Part shown: positions 1-11,386 of the stretch, in pieces
Position numbering within the stretch: the first letter of the stretch is position 1
Layout of the letters: every line of letters begins with the position of its first letter
Assembly (NCBI GenBank): GCA_949357655.1
Contig: CASHTG010000012.1
Span: forward strand, 124,001-188,000
Length of the DNA stretch: 64,000 nucleotides
Origin: Parascedosporium putredinis
Taxonomy: Eukaryota > Ascomycota > Sordariomycetes > Microascales > Microascaceae
Reading direction: 5' to 3'
The notes under the pieces: generated by a model
Seen by the model: the letters and a program-made list of their open reading frames with translations, nothing else
The model's database searches: none
What the model was told of the DNA's origin: nothing
Translations under genes and position numbers: made by a program

Positions 1-2188
1 ATCCTAGAGTAAAAAGGCTTACGTCGAAATTCATATCGAGGAGTTTATTACACCAAGCTTCTAGATTCGCCTCCAGCTCACCACGTCGCTATTGTGAAGA
101 TGTTAGGTCAGGGGCCAAAGTACGCAACAAGGAAAAGAGCAGGGGAGGGCAGCGTTACAGTATCGTCAGATCTTGGTGACGATCTCCATTTGACAAAGCC
201 CTTGAGGGCGGACTCGATTACGGTAAACTGGGCGTCTATCCGAAGAACAGGCATCGAGTGTTTTGAGTATTTCGAGACTTCAGACCACCATTAGCAGGGT
301 TATTTTAGAGAGTTAAGACGATAGGGTAACTAATTGCCCTAAAGAGAGGAGCGGCCATTGTGTTGCGGCGACGTACCATCAAGAGGAGGCTGACCATCGT
401 ACAGATGTTGAAGGACATCGTCCGTTTGTCGGAGGATATGAGAAAGAGCGTCGGCCAGCTTGAGTTGCACGATAAGCTCAATGAGCTGAGAACTATACCT
501 CCGATAGTTGCCCAAGAATGCATGTCGCTCAGGAATAGTATCTGTATCCTCGAGCAAGAAGAGGTAGGATGGGTCTTGTGAATCCTCGGGTAGATTTTCG
601 AAACGGAGGAGTCTTGAAGAACAGACCTCCAACAAGGGCCCGATGACATCGAGGTTGGCTGCGTTTGGTCCAATGTACCTACTGCTAAGTAGGCGAGTCC
701 AGGACACGAGGACGGGGATGGATACGACTAGACTTTTGTTCTGAACGACAACGAGCAGGAGGTGCAAGAAGCCGACAATATCGGTGCCTTGTTTGATTGC
801 GGTAAACTTCCTGTCGATATAACTCCCAAGACAGGACAGCATCTTCAAAAGTCAATTGGTCAGCATACAGCCGGAGAGAAGCGCCACAGCCAGCTGTGAA
901 AGAGCGCAAAGGGGGAAATAGCATCGAATCACGGAAGACGGAAGGGGAGGGTGGGATGGATGCATAGCTCGAATCGACCAACCTCTGAAAACTTCTTTGC
1001 AAAGAGATATTTTTCCTCGTCTATGTCCTGGGCATCTACAGTCGACCACTCGGCAAGCCTCCGGAACAGATTGACCGTATCTGGCTCGTACATGGGCATG
1101 ACAAGTTCTTTAAACTCGTCGTCGGTAAAGTTGGTCCGACAGTACAATGCATGAAGAGCATCCAATGAGGCCTGGGGATCCGGGGAGAGTTAGCAAGCTT
1201 CGAATGGGCTCTCGTACGTCATTCGCTGCAAAGAGGTGGGGGTGCGCATGTATGTTTCCTCAGTGGGGCATAAGAAGAAGCGAGCTGTTTCCTGACCTAC
1301 CTTCTGGACAGAGATGCACGAGACCGCGAGGCAGCGGACCATAACCGGAACACTATTTGCCGAATAGACGGCCTTGGGTATAGCCCAAGTCATCAGAGAG
1401 TGGAGGGCAGTGAGAGCCTTGACAGCGCATGCCCTGGCCGGATCATTGTTCTGGACATCCGCGCCGATGCACTGGTCGAGGAACTTGGACAGGCGGGACA
1501 GCCAACCTTCTCCGCCACAGCGCACTTCGGGCCCGGCTTGCCTGTTCGGGAACGATTCGGATAGAACGCTGGCAGATGTGAATATCTCTACACAGGCCTT
1601 GCTTAGAGCGCCCTCTCGCATGACAACCACGGCGTCGTCCCCATTAAAGACTTCCTCCGAAAGAGTCTCAAGCACGAACATGACAAGCTCCTTGTGAACG
1701 GGCGAGTCGGGGATTTCCCAAAGCTGAACAAGAAGGGCATCCATGTCCATCCACTCAGCGGTCCAGCTCCGCTTAGCAACATCTACCCAGAGCTGCGCGG
1801 TCTTGTTGCGTAGATATGTAGGGTCATCCTGCGATACGGCGCGGCACAGCTCCAAAACCCAGCCCCGTAGGGCAGCTGCCTCGTCCGGACCATATGAAGC
1901 CCATCTGTGTCGGATTGCGTGCTCGAGAAGTGATAGGGCGTAGTGCCGGACGACTGGAGATTGAGACTTATCGGAGGCCAAGGTATAACCCTGGAGCGGG
2001 GCTTCGGGGTAGGCTTTGACCTGTTCTAAAAAGTCTTGGGCATCTCGACGTGCTTCGTTCGACGAGAAGGGGCTGTGGACGACCTCGAGGGCTTGGTGGA
2101 TCTTGGCGATACCATCGGACGCGGGGCCGTTAGCGGGCGCCGAGGAGGAGAGGTTGCCCGCGCCGCCGTTGAGGGGTTGGGCAGCCAT
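1..2188 (-). CDS. MSN5: Msn5/exportin-5 type karyopherin, N-terminal part (partial at left edge)
   Basis: Nuclear transport receptor of the importin-beta superfamily that exports phosphorylated cargo (and tRNA or RNA in some species) with Ran-GTP. Exons read on the minus strand: 2188-1301, 1171-983, 842-377, 277-159 and 88 to at least 23. All join in phase with GTAGGT, GTTGGT, GTACGT and GTAACG donors. A possible further donor (GTAAGC) lies at 22-17, and the gene continues beyond base 1. The start MAAQPLNGG has the only suitable ATG before the conserved segment ALEVVHSPFSSNEARR, followed by DKSQSPVVRHYALSLLEHAI and YLRNKTAQLWVDVAKR, the HEAT-like exportin N-terminus. Exon 3 holds MLSCLGSYIDRKF and exon 4 VLRIDAQFTVIESALKG, both typical of fungal Msn5. 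No frame break is seen in this gene. Product assignment is from remembered family similarity. Confidence 0.87.
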
Positions 2189-3324
2189 CGCGACACGAGA
2201 GGAAGGGTTTGACTAGGGCGTGAGAAGTTTCGGCTGAGCTATCTTGATGTTGACTTGATTTATAAAGCACTTCTTTTTCGAGGGTAGAGCAAAGGGTGAA
2301 ACGCGACTCGACCAAGGGTTCAGGCCGACGCTGGCAGTGCAGACATCGAGGTCGCGTCGCGGGGCAGGTACGAGAGGAGCAGCGGTCTACCAGCAAGGGC
2401 GATTCACGGACGGGGAAATCGGCGACGGTTCGGTCGAGGGAAAATATCGATCGAGGTTGTAGCTTCGGATAGTACGAGAGCTTTGGGCGGTTCCGAATGT
2501 TTTCTGGGCTGGTAGATACGAGGCCGGGTAGACAAAGCTTTCCCACGAGGCTTGGTAAGGCGTGGTGATGTGGCGAGCGGTGATGGCGAATAACGAGAGG
2601 CGTGGTCCAGAGGTGTGTGGGACGGAATTGATAAGTTGAAGGTCGGGTGCTAAGTGGGACTCGGCTGGGTTTGGCCAGGCAGGAAAAATGTTTGGTTGAC
2701 GACTTCGCGGGCGGTCAAGTTGAAGGCACACACCCCCAAAACCCACTGGGCTGTAGTAGAGAGTCTAGCTGGTACGGGTCGACGAATCAATGACGGATCG
2801 GCCCCAGATGGATCGGATGGATGGGTCAGCTAGAGAGCAGCTCAGTAGCAAGCAATGGATCTATCTACCCCATCAATCAAATTTACAAAGTAGCTCTTTA
2901 GGAGTTGGAGTGCCCTTCAGCGGCGTAATTAGCGTTCAGGGACTCGATTAATCAGTGAATGCTTCCATATGGTAGGCGTTGCTCTAAGATACCAGCTCGC
3001 AATTCTCTCGCAACGTGGGCATCGGTCAGCTTACTACCCCACCTCGTTGCACTCAGGAGACGTAGCTATTGATCAATGAATGGTCTTCGGCTCCGCGTTA
3101 TTATGCGATACCCCTCAACGCGGAGCATAATAGATCGGGTGTATTGATATAGCAGAGATGGACAGACAAAATTAATGCCTTACAGGAAGTTCTCGTAATA
3201 AACAGCGGTTTCGGCACCTTTGGGTGACTTTGAAGCCTCGTGGTACTCCCCGGGCAGGTGGTTTCGAGAACTTTCCTTTCTATCCCAGTTCTATCTAGAT
3301 GGGTCTGATGGCGAGGAAGACACC
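2189..3324. other. Intergenic, upstream of MSN5 and downstream of DPH7
   Basis: Bases between the MSN5 start codon and the restored end of DPH7. The frames here are short, overlapping and composition-driven, and none resembles a known family. It should hold the MSN5 promoter (a TTTATAAAG-like stretch lies near 2259-2268) and the DPH7 3' end. Confidence 0.6.
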
Positions 3325-4630
3325 CTACGAACATGCTTTCCAAAGGCAAAGCAAGTTGTCGTAGAAGCTGGTGGATACGACATCAACCCCTCCCCGCCGA
3401 TCGATGGTGTCCAGTCGCTTCCATAATTCATAGACTTATGTTCTTCGAAGCGATACACGACCCTCACCGAGGCTGAGCCGGTTTGAGAGATCGAAACATC
3501 AACTATTCTAGTGCCAGCATGCATGCAAGAGACCAGGAGACGAATCGTCCAGCTCTTCTCTGACCCGCAGCTCTCCCGCAGCTCAATGACTTTGAGTCTC
3601 CACACTCCACCTCCGAGGCCACACTCGGCCAAAAGCCTTGTACGTTTGATCCCAAAGGTGTTTTGCGGGTCTTGAACCGAGAATACTCGGATATTCTCGT
3701 CGTAGCTCCCCGTTAGCACAACTCGCGAGCCGTCGTCTAAGTGTAGCGAAAGGGGCAAGATAGCCGTAACACCTGCATCGTGGTCCTTTTTCATCATCGC
3801 CGCTGGGTACGGCAGGTGTGCTAGGGCGGACTCGTCATCGCCATCCAACGTCAAGGAAGATAAAGCGTATCTCAGGCCAGAATCATCCCCCCGGCATATA
3901 CCACCGCACTGCCCTGCCCTTCCGTGTCACTAACGACGGGGCTGAAAGACACACACCAACACTCGAGCGTGTTTGCAATCGGTACTTCCTGAGAGCTGGT
4001 TATTTTGAAAGTTGTGATATCAAGCCGCGCTAGCCACACCGCACCAGTAGAGGTCGTAATCGCGAGAATATCTGGGGAAGAAGGCTGCCAGGAAAAGGAT
4101 AGGAAAAGGACGCCCTCGCCTATATCGGGGATCCGACTAGTCCCAACTTCCTGGAGGGGCTCGGGAGTCGAACCCCCGGGATCTAGCCTGAACACAGTGA
4201 CTGTTCCTGTACTTGTTACGACAGCTGCGATATCTCGAAAGCCAGGGAGGGTCTGAAAGTGTAGATCTAGGATAGCAGAAGGATGCGCCAAGGTTTGAAT
4301 GAGGCACCTAGTGAGAGATAAGTCAAGGGCACAGCCTTAGATAGAGAAAGCCAAAGGCACTTTCGGGAGACCTTACGCTTGGTCATGCTGTAAACGAAAG
4401 GTAATCAAACTGCCATTGCGATTCTGTGGTGCCTGGGCTTCGCTCGCCACTTGGTCATCGTCGTTACAACCCTGCTCAGTCTCGGGCTGTACCGTTTTCT
4501 CTAGGTTATAAGTTCCCACAACGAAATACTCGGGGTGGGCGGGGCAAAATTCTATGCAGCTTGGTGGAAGATCTAGTACATATGAGGCTTTTGGTAAGAT
4601 GAGGGTGCCCTCCGAACTCTCTCCATCCAT
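3325..4630 (-). CDS. DPH7: Diphthine methyltransferase-like WD40 protein (DPH7/Rrt2), with two frame breaks
   Basis: DPH7 (yeast Rrt2, human WDR85) removes the methyl group from diphthine methyl ester on eEF2 before the final amidation to diphthamide. It acts in the cytosol. Exon 1 is 4630-4377 and exon 2 is 4307-3325, spliced GTAAGG...CACTAG. Family marks in order are FVVGTYNLE, HPSAILDLHF, GSYDENIRVFSVQDP, GLGGGVWRLKVIELRE, LLVSCMHAGTRIVDV, FEEHKSMNYGSDW and near the end TSFYDNLLCLWKA. The coding frame is lost at a C6 run (3887-3892; one G missing on the coding strand after YAGG) and again at the C runs 3387-3395. With one base at each place the protein is 412 residues, a normal length. The stop at 3325-3327 is inferred from the restored frame. 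It is divergent to the next gene, with 828 bp between them. Confidence 0.82.
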
Positions 4631-5458
4631 CGTAGGACAAGATCTGGCAAACGGCGCTGCTCGAAAAGACGATAAAGGGCGTCACAAAGCACACTCGTCA
4701 GTCTTCCCTTATTGCTTACCAAGAACCCAAAGAATTCACGAAGTCAATGGCAGGGGTGTGTTGTTTAGACAATGAAGAAGCGCTGTCTTGAGTCTTCTGT
4801 TTGGTTCGGCGTTTTCTGCATGGAAGTTCTCGAAACCAAGCAATCAAATGGACTTGCTATGCACCATCATTGGCATGGAAGATTGAAAATACTAATCACT
4901 GGTGTATGTACCCCTCCAAGGCGCTGGCGGGGCACATATCATACTGGATCCGTCGACGGATTGGTCAACAATTATTTTCAGTAATAATGTGGACTCGAAG
5001 TTAGGCTGAAGCCTTTTGTTCAGGCACTTCTCGGTGAGGAACGGCACCTGATTCCTGAGGGGACAGAGGCAATGATCCTTTTCTTCAACCTCGACATTAT
5101 TATAGGCTGTCTCGGTCAGGCGCAGGGTCATGATGCAACCCCGGTTCTGTGGCGTTCTTCAAGCGGAAGAGGACTCTGAGAAATGACAAGGAGGAAAGTT
5201 GAGGTCATCAATCAACGGAGAGCATGCGAATTAGACAAGGATCTTCAACGAAGTTTGAAAAAGGGAAAATGCACAGGATTCGCGATCACCAGATGCCGGC
5301 GGGTTGCACACACACAAACATCACCCTTCTCCCATCTATTATCGACGCAAATACCCCCAATACCGCCTTGCTGCATCTTGGCTTTCGTATCTTGATTCAA
5401 TACCGCAGACCGCCTCGGGTTCAGCATAGTTCCTCTGATAGGTTGAGGTCAAGCTGGC
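4631..5458. promoter_or_regulatory. Divergent intergenic region between DPH7 and the DUF1917 gene
   Basis: An 828-bp region between two start codons that must contain both promoters. No conserved protein reading frame is visible. The minus-strand frame at 4892-5131 lacks recognisable similarity. No specific operator could be named. Confidence 0.5.
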
Positions 5459-6639
5459 ATGATGGATCCCATGGAGCTGGACGACTCCGATTTTTACGGT
5501 AAGAGCCTTTGTCGAACCCCGCGTAGCTGAAGGCCAAGTGTGCACGTAGTTCGAGCTTGGTCGGCTAACCTCCGAGTGCTCCAATCGGGCTAGGCGATGA
5601 AGCCACGGTCGCCGGCTTGAATCAAAGGGTGGAAGATTTCGACGTTGATGAATGGTGCAAGGACCGAGCATTAGTCCCGCTTCTCCCAACGGCGTCGTTC
5701 ACCGCATCCGGGAGTCCAAAACCGGACCTGCACAACCCATATCAGGGATTCAACTTTGCATGGCAATTGACCGAATCTCTGCAACAATTTTTAGGCGTTT
5801 ACCACCTGCGACTACTGACGCCACGTTCGAAGTACCTTGGATTTACATTTGCAACCCTTATATTCCCCGAAAACCAAAAGCCCTAGCGCAAAACCAGAAG
5901 AGTAGAGGCAACGAAGATGAGGGACCCGAGGAGCATGGCAGCGACCTTTCGGTGGCCACTAGTGGAGGCATGGAAAGGCTTCACCTCTTGACTAGTTTTA
6001 TCCAAGGTGCCCTCGCCGTGGGAGGCAACGTTCCTGCAGTCCTGAAGGACATCGAGAACGAAAAGATGGGTGCCATGCAGGACATTCTCAACCTGGCGCA
6101 CGCCTGCAAAGTGAGATGCGGCAAGGTCAGTGGCTCCTTGATCCATGCTGCCTGTTTTGTCTTTTACACCTGCCCTCGCATGAGCTGCGCTCTGTGAGTT
6201 ATAAATTTAACCTCTGATGTAGTGGATGATCTTCTGCGACGCCTTGGCCGTAAACGAGGTATGGGAGATTATTGCGAGAGCCACCGCGAACAACGAACTA
6301 GGGATAGCCGCCAAGGTCGCGCCACGACCCGGCGTGGAGCTTCGACAGAGGGAGCGGCTCATTTGCGTCTACACGTCGGACTTCAGAGATCGCCGGGACG
6401 TTGGGAGAGTCCTTCGGCGGTTAAGGGAGCTGGGGTTTGTCAGCCCATCTTCCAAGGAGAAAACCCTTTATTATAAACCCGGTTCGTAAATGACCACACT
6501 ACTAGGGCTACGCAGTAAGAGAATCAGCTAATGGGGATTAGATATATATACTTATTTGGGTATCGGAAGTGGGAATCCGTGGGGGTACGGGCATCTATTC
6601 ACTCATCAAGAGATGTTTTCCCATCTGTATAAGGCGTAA
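5459..6639 (+). CDS. DUF1917/Bles03-like protein, one frame break
   Basis: Member of the Bles03 family (Pfam DUF1917; human C11orf68), which has an eIF4E-like fold and no established reaction. Exons are 5459-5498, 5594-6125, 6223-6481 and 6542-6639. The last exon is easy to miss: splicing GTTCGT...GATTAG turns YYKPGS-stop into YYKP followed by DIYTYLGIGSGNPWG, the conserved family C-terminus. Other marks are PWIYICNPYIP, KWMIFCDALAVNEVWEII, ATANNELGIAAKVAP and RERLICVYTSDFRDRRDV. One base appears lost near 5658-5662 (after EWC), because the phase only closes with an added base. The restored length is about 309 residues. The start MMDPMELDDSDFYG lies in a 40-nt first exon. It is convergent with NAA30. 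Confidence 0.8.
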
Positions 6640-6951
6640 TATCGAGGTATCTCGGCCTCGTTGGACAGGGGAAAATCTAGGTTGTCCGGGACGTGGTATC
6701 ACGCGAAATACATACGTTTCAACCCACAATAGAAGCTTCCTAAATAGAAAATATGCAAGCTTTGAAAGCACAAACGAGAGCCCAAACCAGGCCAATGCAA
6801 CCAAAACGCCTAAAATGATAGTGTACAACATCCAGAATATCAGGCCTACATGTACGACCACATGTGGACCAAATCCGCCGGTGTCTGCATGCTCTCCCTG
6901 TGGCGACGTCCCCTCTCGGAAAGAGGACGCGCAAGCATTCGACTCAAACAA
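6595..6951 (-). CDS. Possible small membrane-protein frame (weak)
   Basis: A minus-strand open frame starting 14 nt after the NAA30 stop. It has one long hydrophobic stretch around LIFWMLYTIILGVLVALAWFG followed by LSKLAYFLFRKLLLWV. It has no ATG near its beginning (first candidate is TTG), overlaps the last exon of the DUF1917 gene by 45 nt on the other strand and matches no family I know. It is more likely NAA30 3' untranslated sequence than a gene, and is listed only because of the hydrophobic segments. Confidence 0.12.
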   Translation of the reverse strand: MFESNACASSFREGTSPQGEHADTGGFGPHVVVHVGLIFWMLYTIILGVLVALAWFGLSFVLSKLAYFLFRKLLLWVETYVFRVIPRPGQPRFSPVQRGRDTSILRLIQMGKHLLMSE

Positions 6952-6965
6952 TGCAATGTGCCTTC

Positions 6966-7727
6966 TCAGGAGCTATGAAACTGCAGCGTGGTCGCAAACG
7001 ACGGTCCGTGGACGGATTCATTCATCATTTGGCCACGGTTCTCTTCATCGTCTATCGACCGCAACAGTAAGACTAACCGGTAGGCGCTGTTGCCATTAAG
7101 GTAGTAGCGGTGAAGCTTCTTCGACCGGAGGAAGCCCAAGCGCTCGTACAGGCACATGGCTGGGACGTTCGTTTCCTCGGTCTCCAAGACGATTTCTTGG
7201 GCGTTGCGCATCGTCATCGCGTGAATCGCCTTCTTCACGAGCGTCGTCGCGATACCGTGCCCTCGAAATGCCGATGCAACGGCAAGCATAGCTATATACC
7301 CACGGCGGGTGGGAGGCGAGTGAGAAGCATGAATTTCGAGTTTGCAGATGATGACACCAACGAGCGATGAGTCTCTCGGATCCAGAGCCTAAAGATTGGC
7401 ACGAACATATTAACGACTGGCTCGATCCGGAGCGCGGTTATTCAACTCGGGATACCCTTTGCCTTCCCCTCCCCCACAGCGGGGTCGTAGTGAAAAACCA
7501 CAAGCTAGGCACAGGTGTTTCGGGAATGTGTCACTAACCATGAAACAAAGGTGAGCCCATTGATAAAGGAAGTAGCGGTACACATATATGCTGTATGGTT
7601 CGCTTAGATCCCTCGAGATGAGGGACCGTATGGAGGGTAGATATTTCTCCTCGAGGTCGTGGGAGTACTGGACATATTCGAGTTCGGTAGGTAATGGAGC
7701 GGCTGAAGTTGGTGTCGCTTCCGCCAT
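6966..7727 (-). CDS. NAA30: NatC N-terminal acetyltransferase catalytic subunit (NAA30/Mak3)
   Basis: GNAT-fold acetyltransferase that transfers acetyl from acetyl-CoA to the N-termini of Met-Leu/Ile/Phe-type proteins, working with Naa35/Mak10 and Naa38/Mak31 on the ribosome. Exon 1 is 7727-7539 and exon 2 is 7388-6966, spliced GTTAGT...TTTAG and in phase, giving about 203 residues. The ATG at 7727 was chosen (MAEATPTSA) because the upstream in-frame extension has no ATG. Substrate-side marks are DLSEPYSIYVYRYFLYQW and GVIICKLEIHASHSPPTRRGYI. The acetyl-CoA loop is RGHGIATTLV, followed by VLETEETNVPAMCLYERLGF and YLNGNSAYRL. No frame break. The last 25 residues are variable and unlike the yeast tail. 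Confidence 0.88.
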
Positions 7728-9406
7728 AGCGCCCGGCGTCCCCACGATCGAGGGTCAGGGTCGGGATCGGCGCGTAGAAGGGAGATAGGGCAAAGGAGCG
7801 CAGACAGCCGTCTTGGCTTCGTAAGTCTGTTTATCGTTGCTGCACTTGGACTACCGCGTGTTCATAGCAGTTGGGGAGCGTTCAGAAGGGGATTCGAGCG
7901 AGGACCTGGGTGCGAGAGGGGAGCTGGCTAGGCGGACTACGTCTGCTAATAGGATCTCGATTGCTAGAATGAGGGCAGATCCGCACAGGCGAGTAAAGAG
8001 GTTTGACTACGTTCGAGAAGTCGGCGATAAAGAGACCGTACGTGTTTCGTGGCGGGCAGAGGAAGGTGGCAAGTTTTATCTAGATATGCGGCTTCTCCCA
8101 GGGTGTCGCAGCCCAGGCGCGGGTGCAGTCGAGATTGGTCCTGCAATGAGGGGAGCCGGAGATTAAGGTGGACTGAGTGTGCTGGCCGCCGATTCCCAGT
8201 CGTGGTGGATTTTTCTGGGTCCTTGGTGCAGGATTGGCGATTGCTGGACTTGGAAGATCCAGCTCCTCTACTGGTGCATTTTTTGACGCAAGGTGAAGTG
8301 AGCAGGGCTTGGATAATCACATGTCAAAATGGGCAAAATTGGGGGTCTGTCGCGGGGTTCTTGGAGGGTTGTTTTGCGATCGCAGGGCCAGCTCGCCAAA
8401 GAATGAGCGGTCCATATGTCTGTGCTGTGAGATCGGTCCATCTAGATTACTGTCTCACAAATCGCAGGGTTGGGTCCTAGACAGAACTGCACGAGTAATC
8501 TTGCGCGTTGGCCCCTCTCACTACTAAATCTGGGCCCGAGCATCCGAGAGGAACGCGTGGCATTTTCTGCATCACGATGGATGAGGTAATTGAATTGAAC
8601 CATTGGATGTATCTGGTCCTTGTGTTAACATTTGTAGAATCGACGATATTGACTCGAACGGGAACTATGTCAATATATATCGAGATGCAAGGTTTCCGCC
8701 CCGCCACATGGAAATGTGAACTATCTAATCCGAGTGTGGATTGCACTCCCAAGGAAAATCCCACGCAGATTGTCGAAGTTGATGGAGCCGTCAAGCTAGT
8801 ACGAACCACATGTTTTAGGAGGATACTCTGCTAGGTTTATGCCCGAGCCTTCAGGTGCTGATGATTCTCGTACCAGCTACTTTGCATTTGTCCCACGGAA
8901 GCCCTCTAAGCCCTCCAACTTCCCTTGGAAGTAAGGAAAGTGGGGTTGTACTCTGTACCTCATGTCTCAAGGCTACTCAAAATCTGGGCCCCTTCTGAGA
9001 TCAAATTGGCCCAATTGCAACCTTCGGAGGCAGCGGTGGAAATTTTGGTGGATCAGTTTGCATTGACGTCAGACCATGAATTTCCAAAGTTCTCAGCTAG
9101 CTCATTTCCTCTCTCCCTCCCTCTTGAAGAAGGAAAGAAGGAAAGAAGAAAAAGACCCGGCTCTTCGATGGCTTAGTGTTCCTGAAGCTATCTATGATTT
9201 CCTGCCAAGTCCGACAGGTGCAAGGTTAGTGGAGACAAAAAAAGTACCTCCCCTTTCGACAGACTGGTATCAATCGCAAACTCTTTCTTTGCTCGACCCG
9301 TTCTGCCACTCTTTCCGGCCTTTCCGATCGTGATCCCGACCCTTCCCCACGTCGCGAACTCCCTCGAGGATCAATCGCAGTCTCAACCCCTCCGACGCGG
9401 TTCATC
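7728..9406. other. Intergenic region, NAA30 / LRO1 (divergent)
   Basis: A 1.7-kb region upstream of both genes. The frames at 7837-8166 and 8508-8834 show no family similarity, no splice-supported extension and no codon pattern that stands out, so no gene is called. Promoters of both genes must lie here. A CT-rich stretch (9108-9130) and a pyrimidine-rich stretch near 9285-9330 precede the LRO1 start. Confidence 0.5.
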
Positions 9407-11386
9407 ATGTCGACCACGCTTCGGCGTCGGGGTGGCGCATCCACTCTCTCCGCGACGATACAAGAGGCAGACAGTGAGTCCGATTTGACGATATTAGAGG
9501 GCGATGAGAAGCAGCCGGCCGTCGAGATCCATGCCGAAGTCGTTCAAGAGAAGCCCAAGACCCGGAAACGGCGGAACACATTTATATTTCTTCTCGGCAG
9601 CTTGTTTGGCATCGTGGCAGCGGGGTTTTCGCGTCGACCAACGATCTCATTGACTTTCCCGAACTTGGCGATTTAAGTGTGGACAGCCTGTTGGATGTTC
9701 TCCCCGCTGGCCTGGTCAGGGACTATAGGGATCTTCTAGTAAGCACCCGCTCTGTCTGGAATATATCCATCCATGGATGGACGGATCTTCCCCACCCCTC
9801 ATACTAACAATGGAAACCTTGGCGACAGAAGGGAGAGCGCGACATGTTCGACAGCTCTGAAGCCTTTGCGGTTGGCTTGAAGGCCCAATCCGAAGGCCTC
9901 CATGCGCACCACCCTATGATCATGATTCCTGGCGTTATCTCGACGGGTCTGGAGTCCTGGGGCACGGCCAACATTTCACGATCTTACTTCCGCAAGCGAC
10001 TCTGGGGTAGCTGGACAATGATGACGGCCTTGGTTATGGATAAGGAGTCTTGGAAGAAGCACATCATGCTCGATAAGACAACCGGGCTCGACCCCCTCCA
10101 TCAAGCTTCGCGCCGCCCAGGGATTTGACGCGACCGACTTCTTCATAACTGGCTACTGGATTTGGAACAAGATTTTTGAGAATCTCGCATCCATTGGGTA
10201 CGATCCGACAAATGCTTTCACAGCCGCCTATGACTGGCGGCTCTCCTACCCCAACCTTGAGGTTCGAGATAGGTACTTCACCAAACTGAAGTCATACCTC
10301 GAGATCTCGTTGGAAACTTCGGGAACCAAGGCCGTGCTGGTGTCTCATAGCATGGGCAGCCAGGTCCTCTTTTACTTTTTCCACTGGGTGGCCTCAGAGT
10401 CTGGGGGCCAAGGAGGCGACGATTGGGTGGAAAGGCACGTGGATTCCTGGATCAACATCAGTGGATGCATGCTCGGTGCGGTAAAGGGTGTCACGGCTAT
10501 TCTCTCGGGTGAGATGCGGGACACGGCACAACTCAACGCCTTCGCCGTGTACGGGCTAGAAAAGTTCCTGAGCAGGGAGGAGAGGGCAGAGCTCTTCCGC
10601 GCGATGCCGGGAATCTCCTCCATGCTGCCCATGGGAGGCAATGCTGTGTGGGGTGATGCGTCGGGCGCTCCCGATGACCAGCATGGCCAAAAACTTTCAT
10701 ACGGGTCGTTCTTGAACTTCCGGGTCGAGCCCAACGCGACGACCCCATCCCGCAACATGACGGTGAACGAAGCGATGGACTATCTCTCGGAAACAACGGA
10801 CCCGTGGTACCGAGACATGATCAAGCGTTCGTACTCGAACGGAATTGCCCATAATAAAGCGGAAGTGGACGCCAACGAGAAAGACCCTAGGAAATGGGTG
10901 AACCCCCTCGAGACAAGGTTACCTTTAGCGCCCAACCTCAAGATTTACTGCTTCTACGGTGTCGGTAAACCGACGGAAAGAGGATACTATTACCGTGGCC
11001 CTGAGAAGCCAGGCCACTCGCGACTCAACATCACCATCGATACTGCCCTAACCGCGGAGGGCGTTGACCACGGTGTTATCATGGGCGAAGGTGACGGCAC
11101 GGTCAATCTACTGAGCACCGGATACATGTGCAACCGCGGTTGGCGCATGAAGCGCTACAATCCCGCAGGGGCAAAGATTACCGTGGTAGAAATGCCCCAC
11201 GAGCCGGAGCGATTTAACCCCCGAGGCGGCCCGAAAACGGCCGACCATGTGGATATTCTCGGCCGACAGACTTTGAATGAACTCATCATCAAGGTCGCTG
11301 CCGGTCAGGGCCATACGATTGAGGATTATGTGGTCAGCAACATTCTAGAATATGCCGATAAAGTTCAAGTTGGCGACGCTGAGTGA
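9407..11386 (+). CDS. LRO1: Phospholipid:diacylglycerol acyltransferase (PDAT), two frame breaks
   Basis: Makes triacylglycerol by moving the sn-2 acyl group of a phospholipid to diacylglycerol. It is an ER membrane protein with a lumenal LCAT-like domain. Exon 1 is 9407-9738 and exon 2 is 9829-11386. A basic cytosolic N-terminus (TRKRRNT) precedes one membrane segment, FIFLLGSLFGIVAAGF. LCAT-family marks are PGVISTGLESWGT, the serine elbow in SHSMGSQ, the aspartate in GDGTVNLLSTGYM and the histidine in ADHVDILG. The frame breaks in the T4 run 9626-9629 (one T missing) and at the C5 run 10092-10096 (net +1: one extra base or two lost). Between them and after them the homology is continuous. 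The restored protein has about 629 residues, close to the yeast length of 661. The intron contains the perfect palindrome CCATCCATGGATGG (9767-9780). Confidence 0.88.

Noticed and set aside
2130..2746. Minus-strand frames upstream of MSN5
   Set aside because: They lack family marks, overlap the MSN5 start region and are explained by composition.
4160..4180. GGTTCGACTCC-like B-box on the minus strand
   Set aside because: It lies inside the DPH7 coding sequence and has no A-box or acceptor stem.
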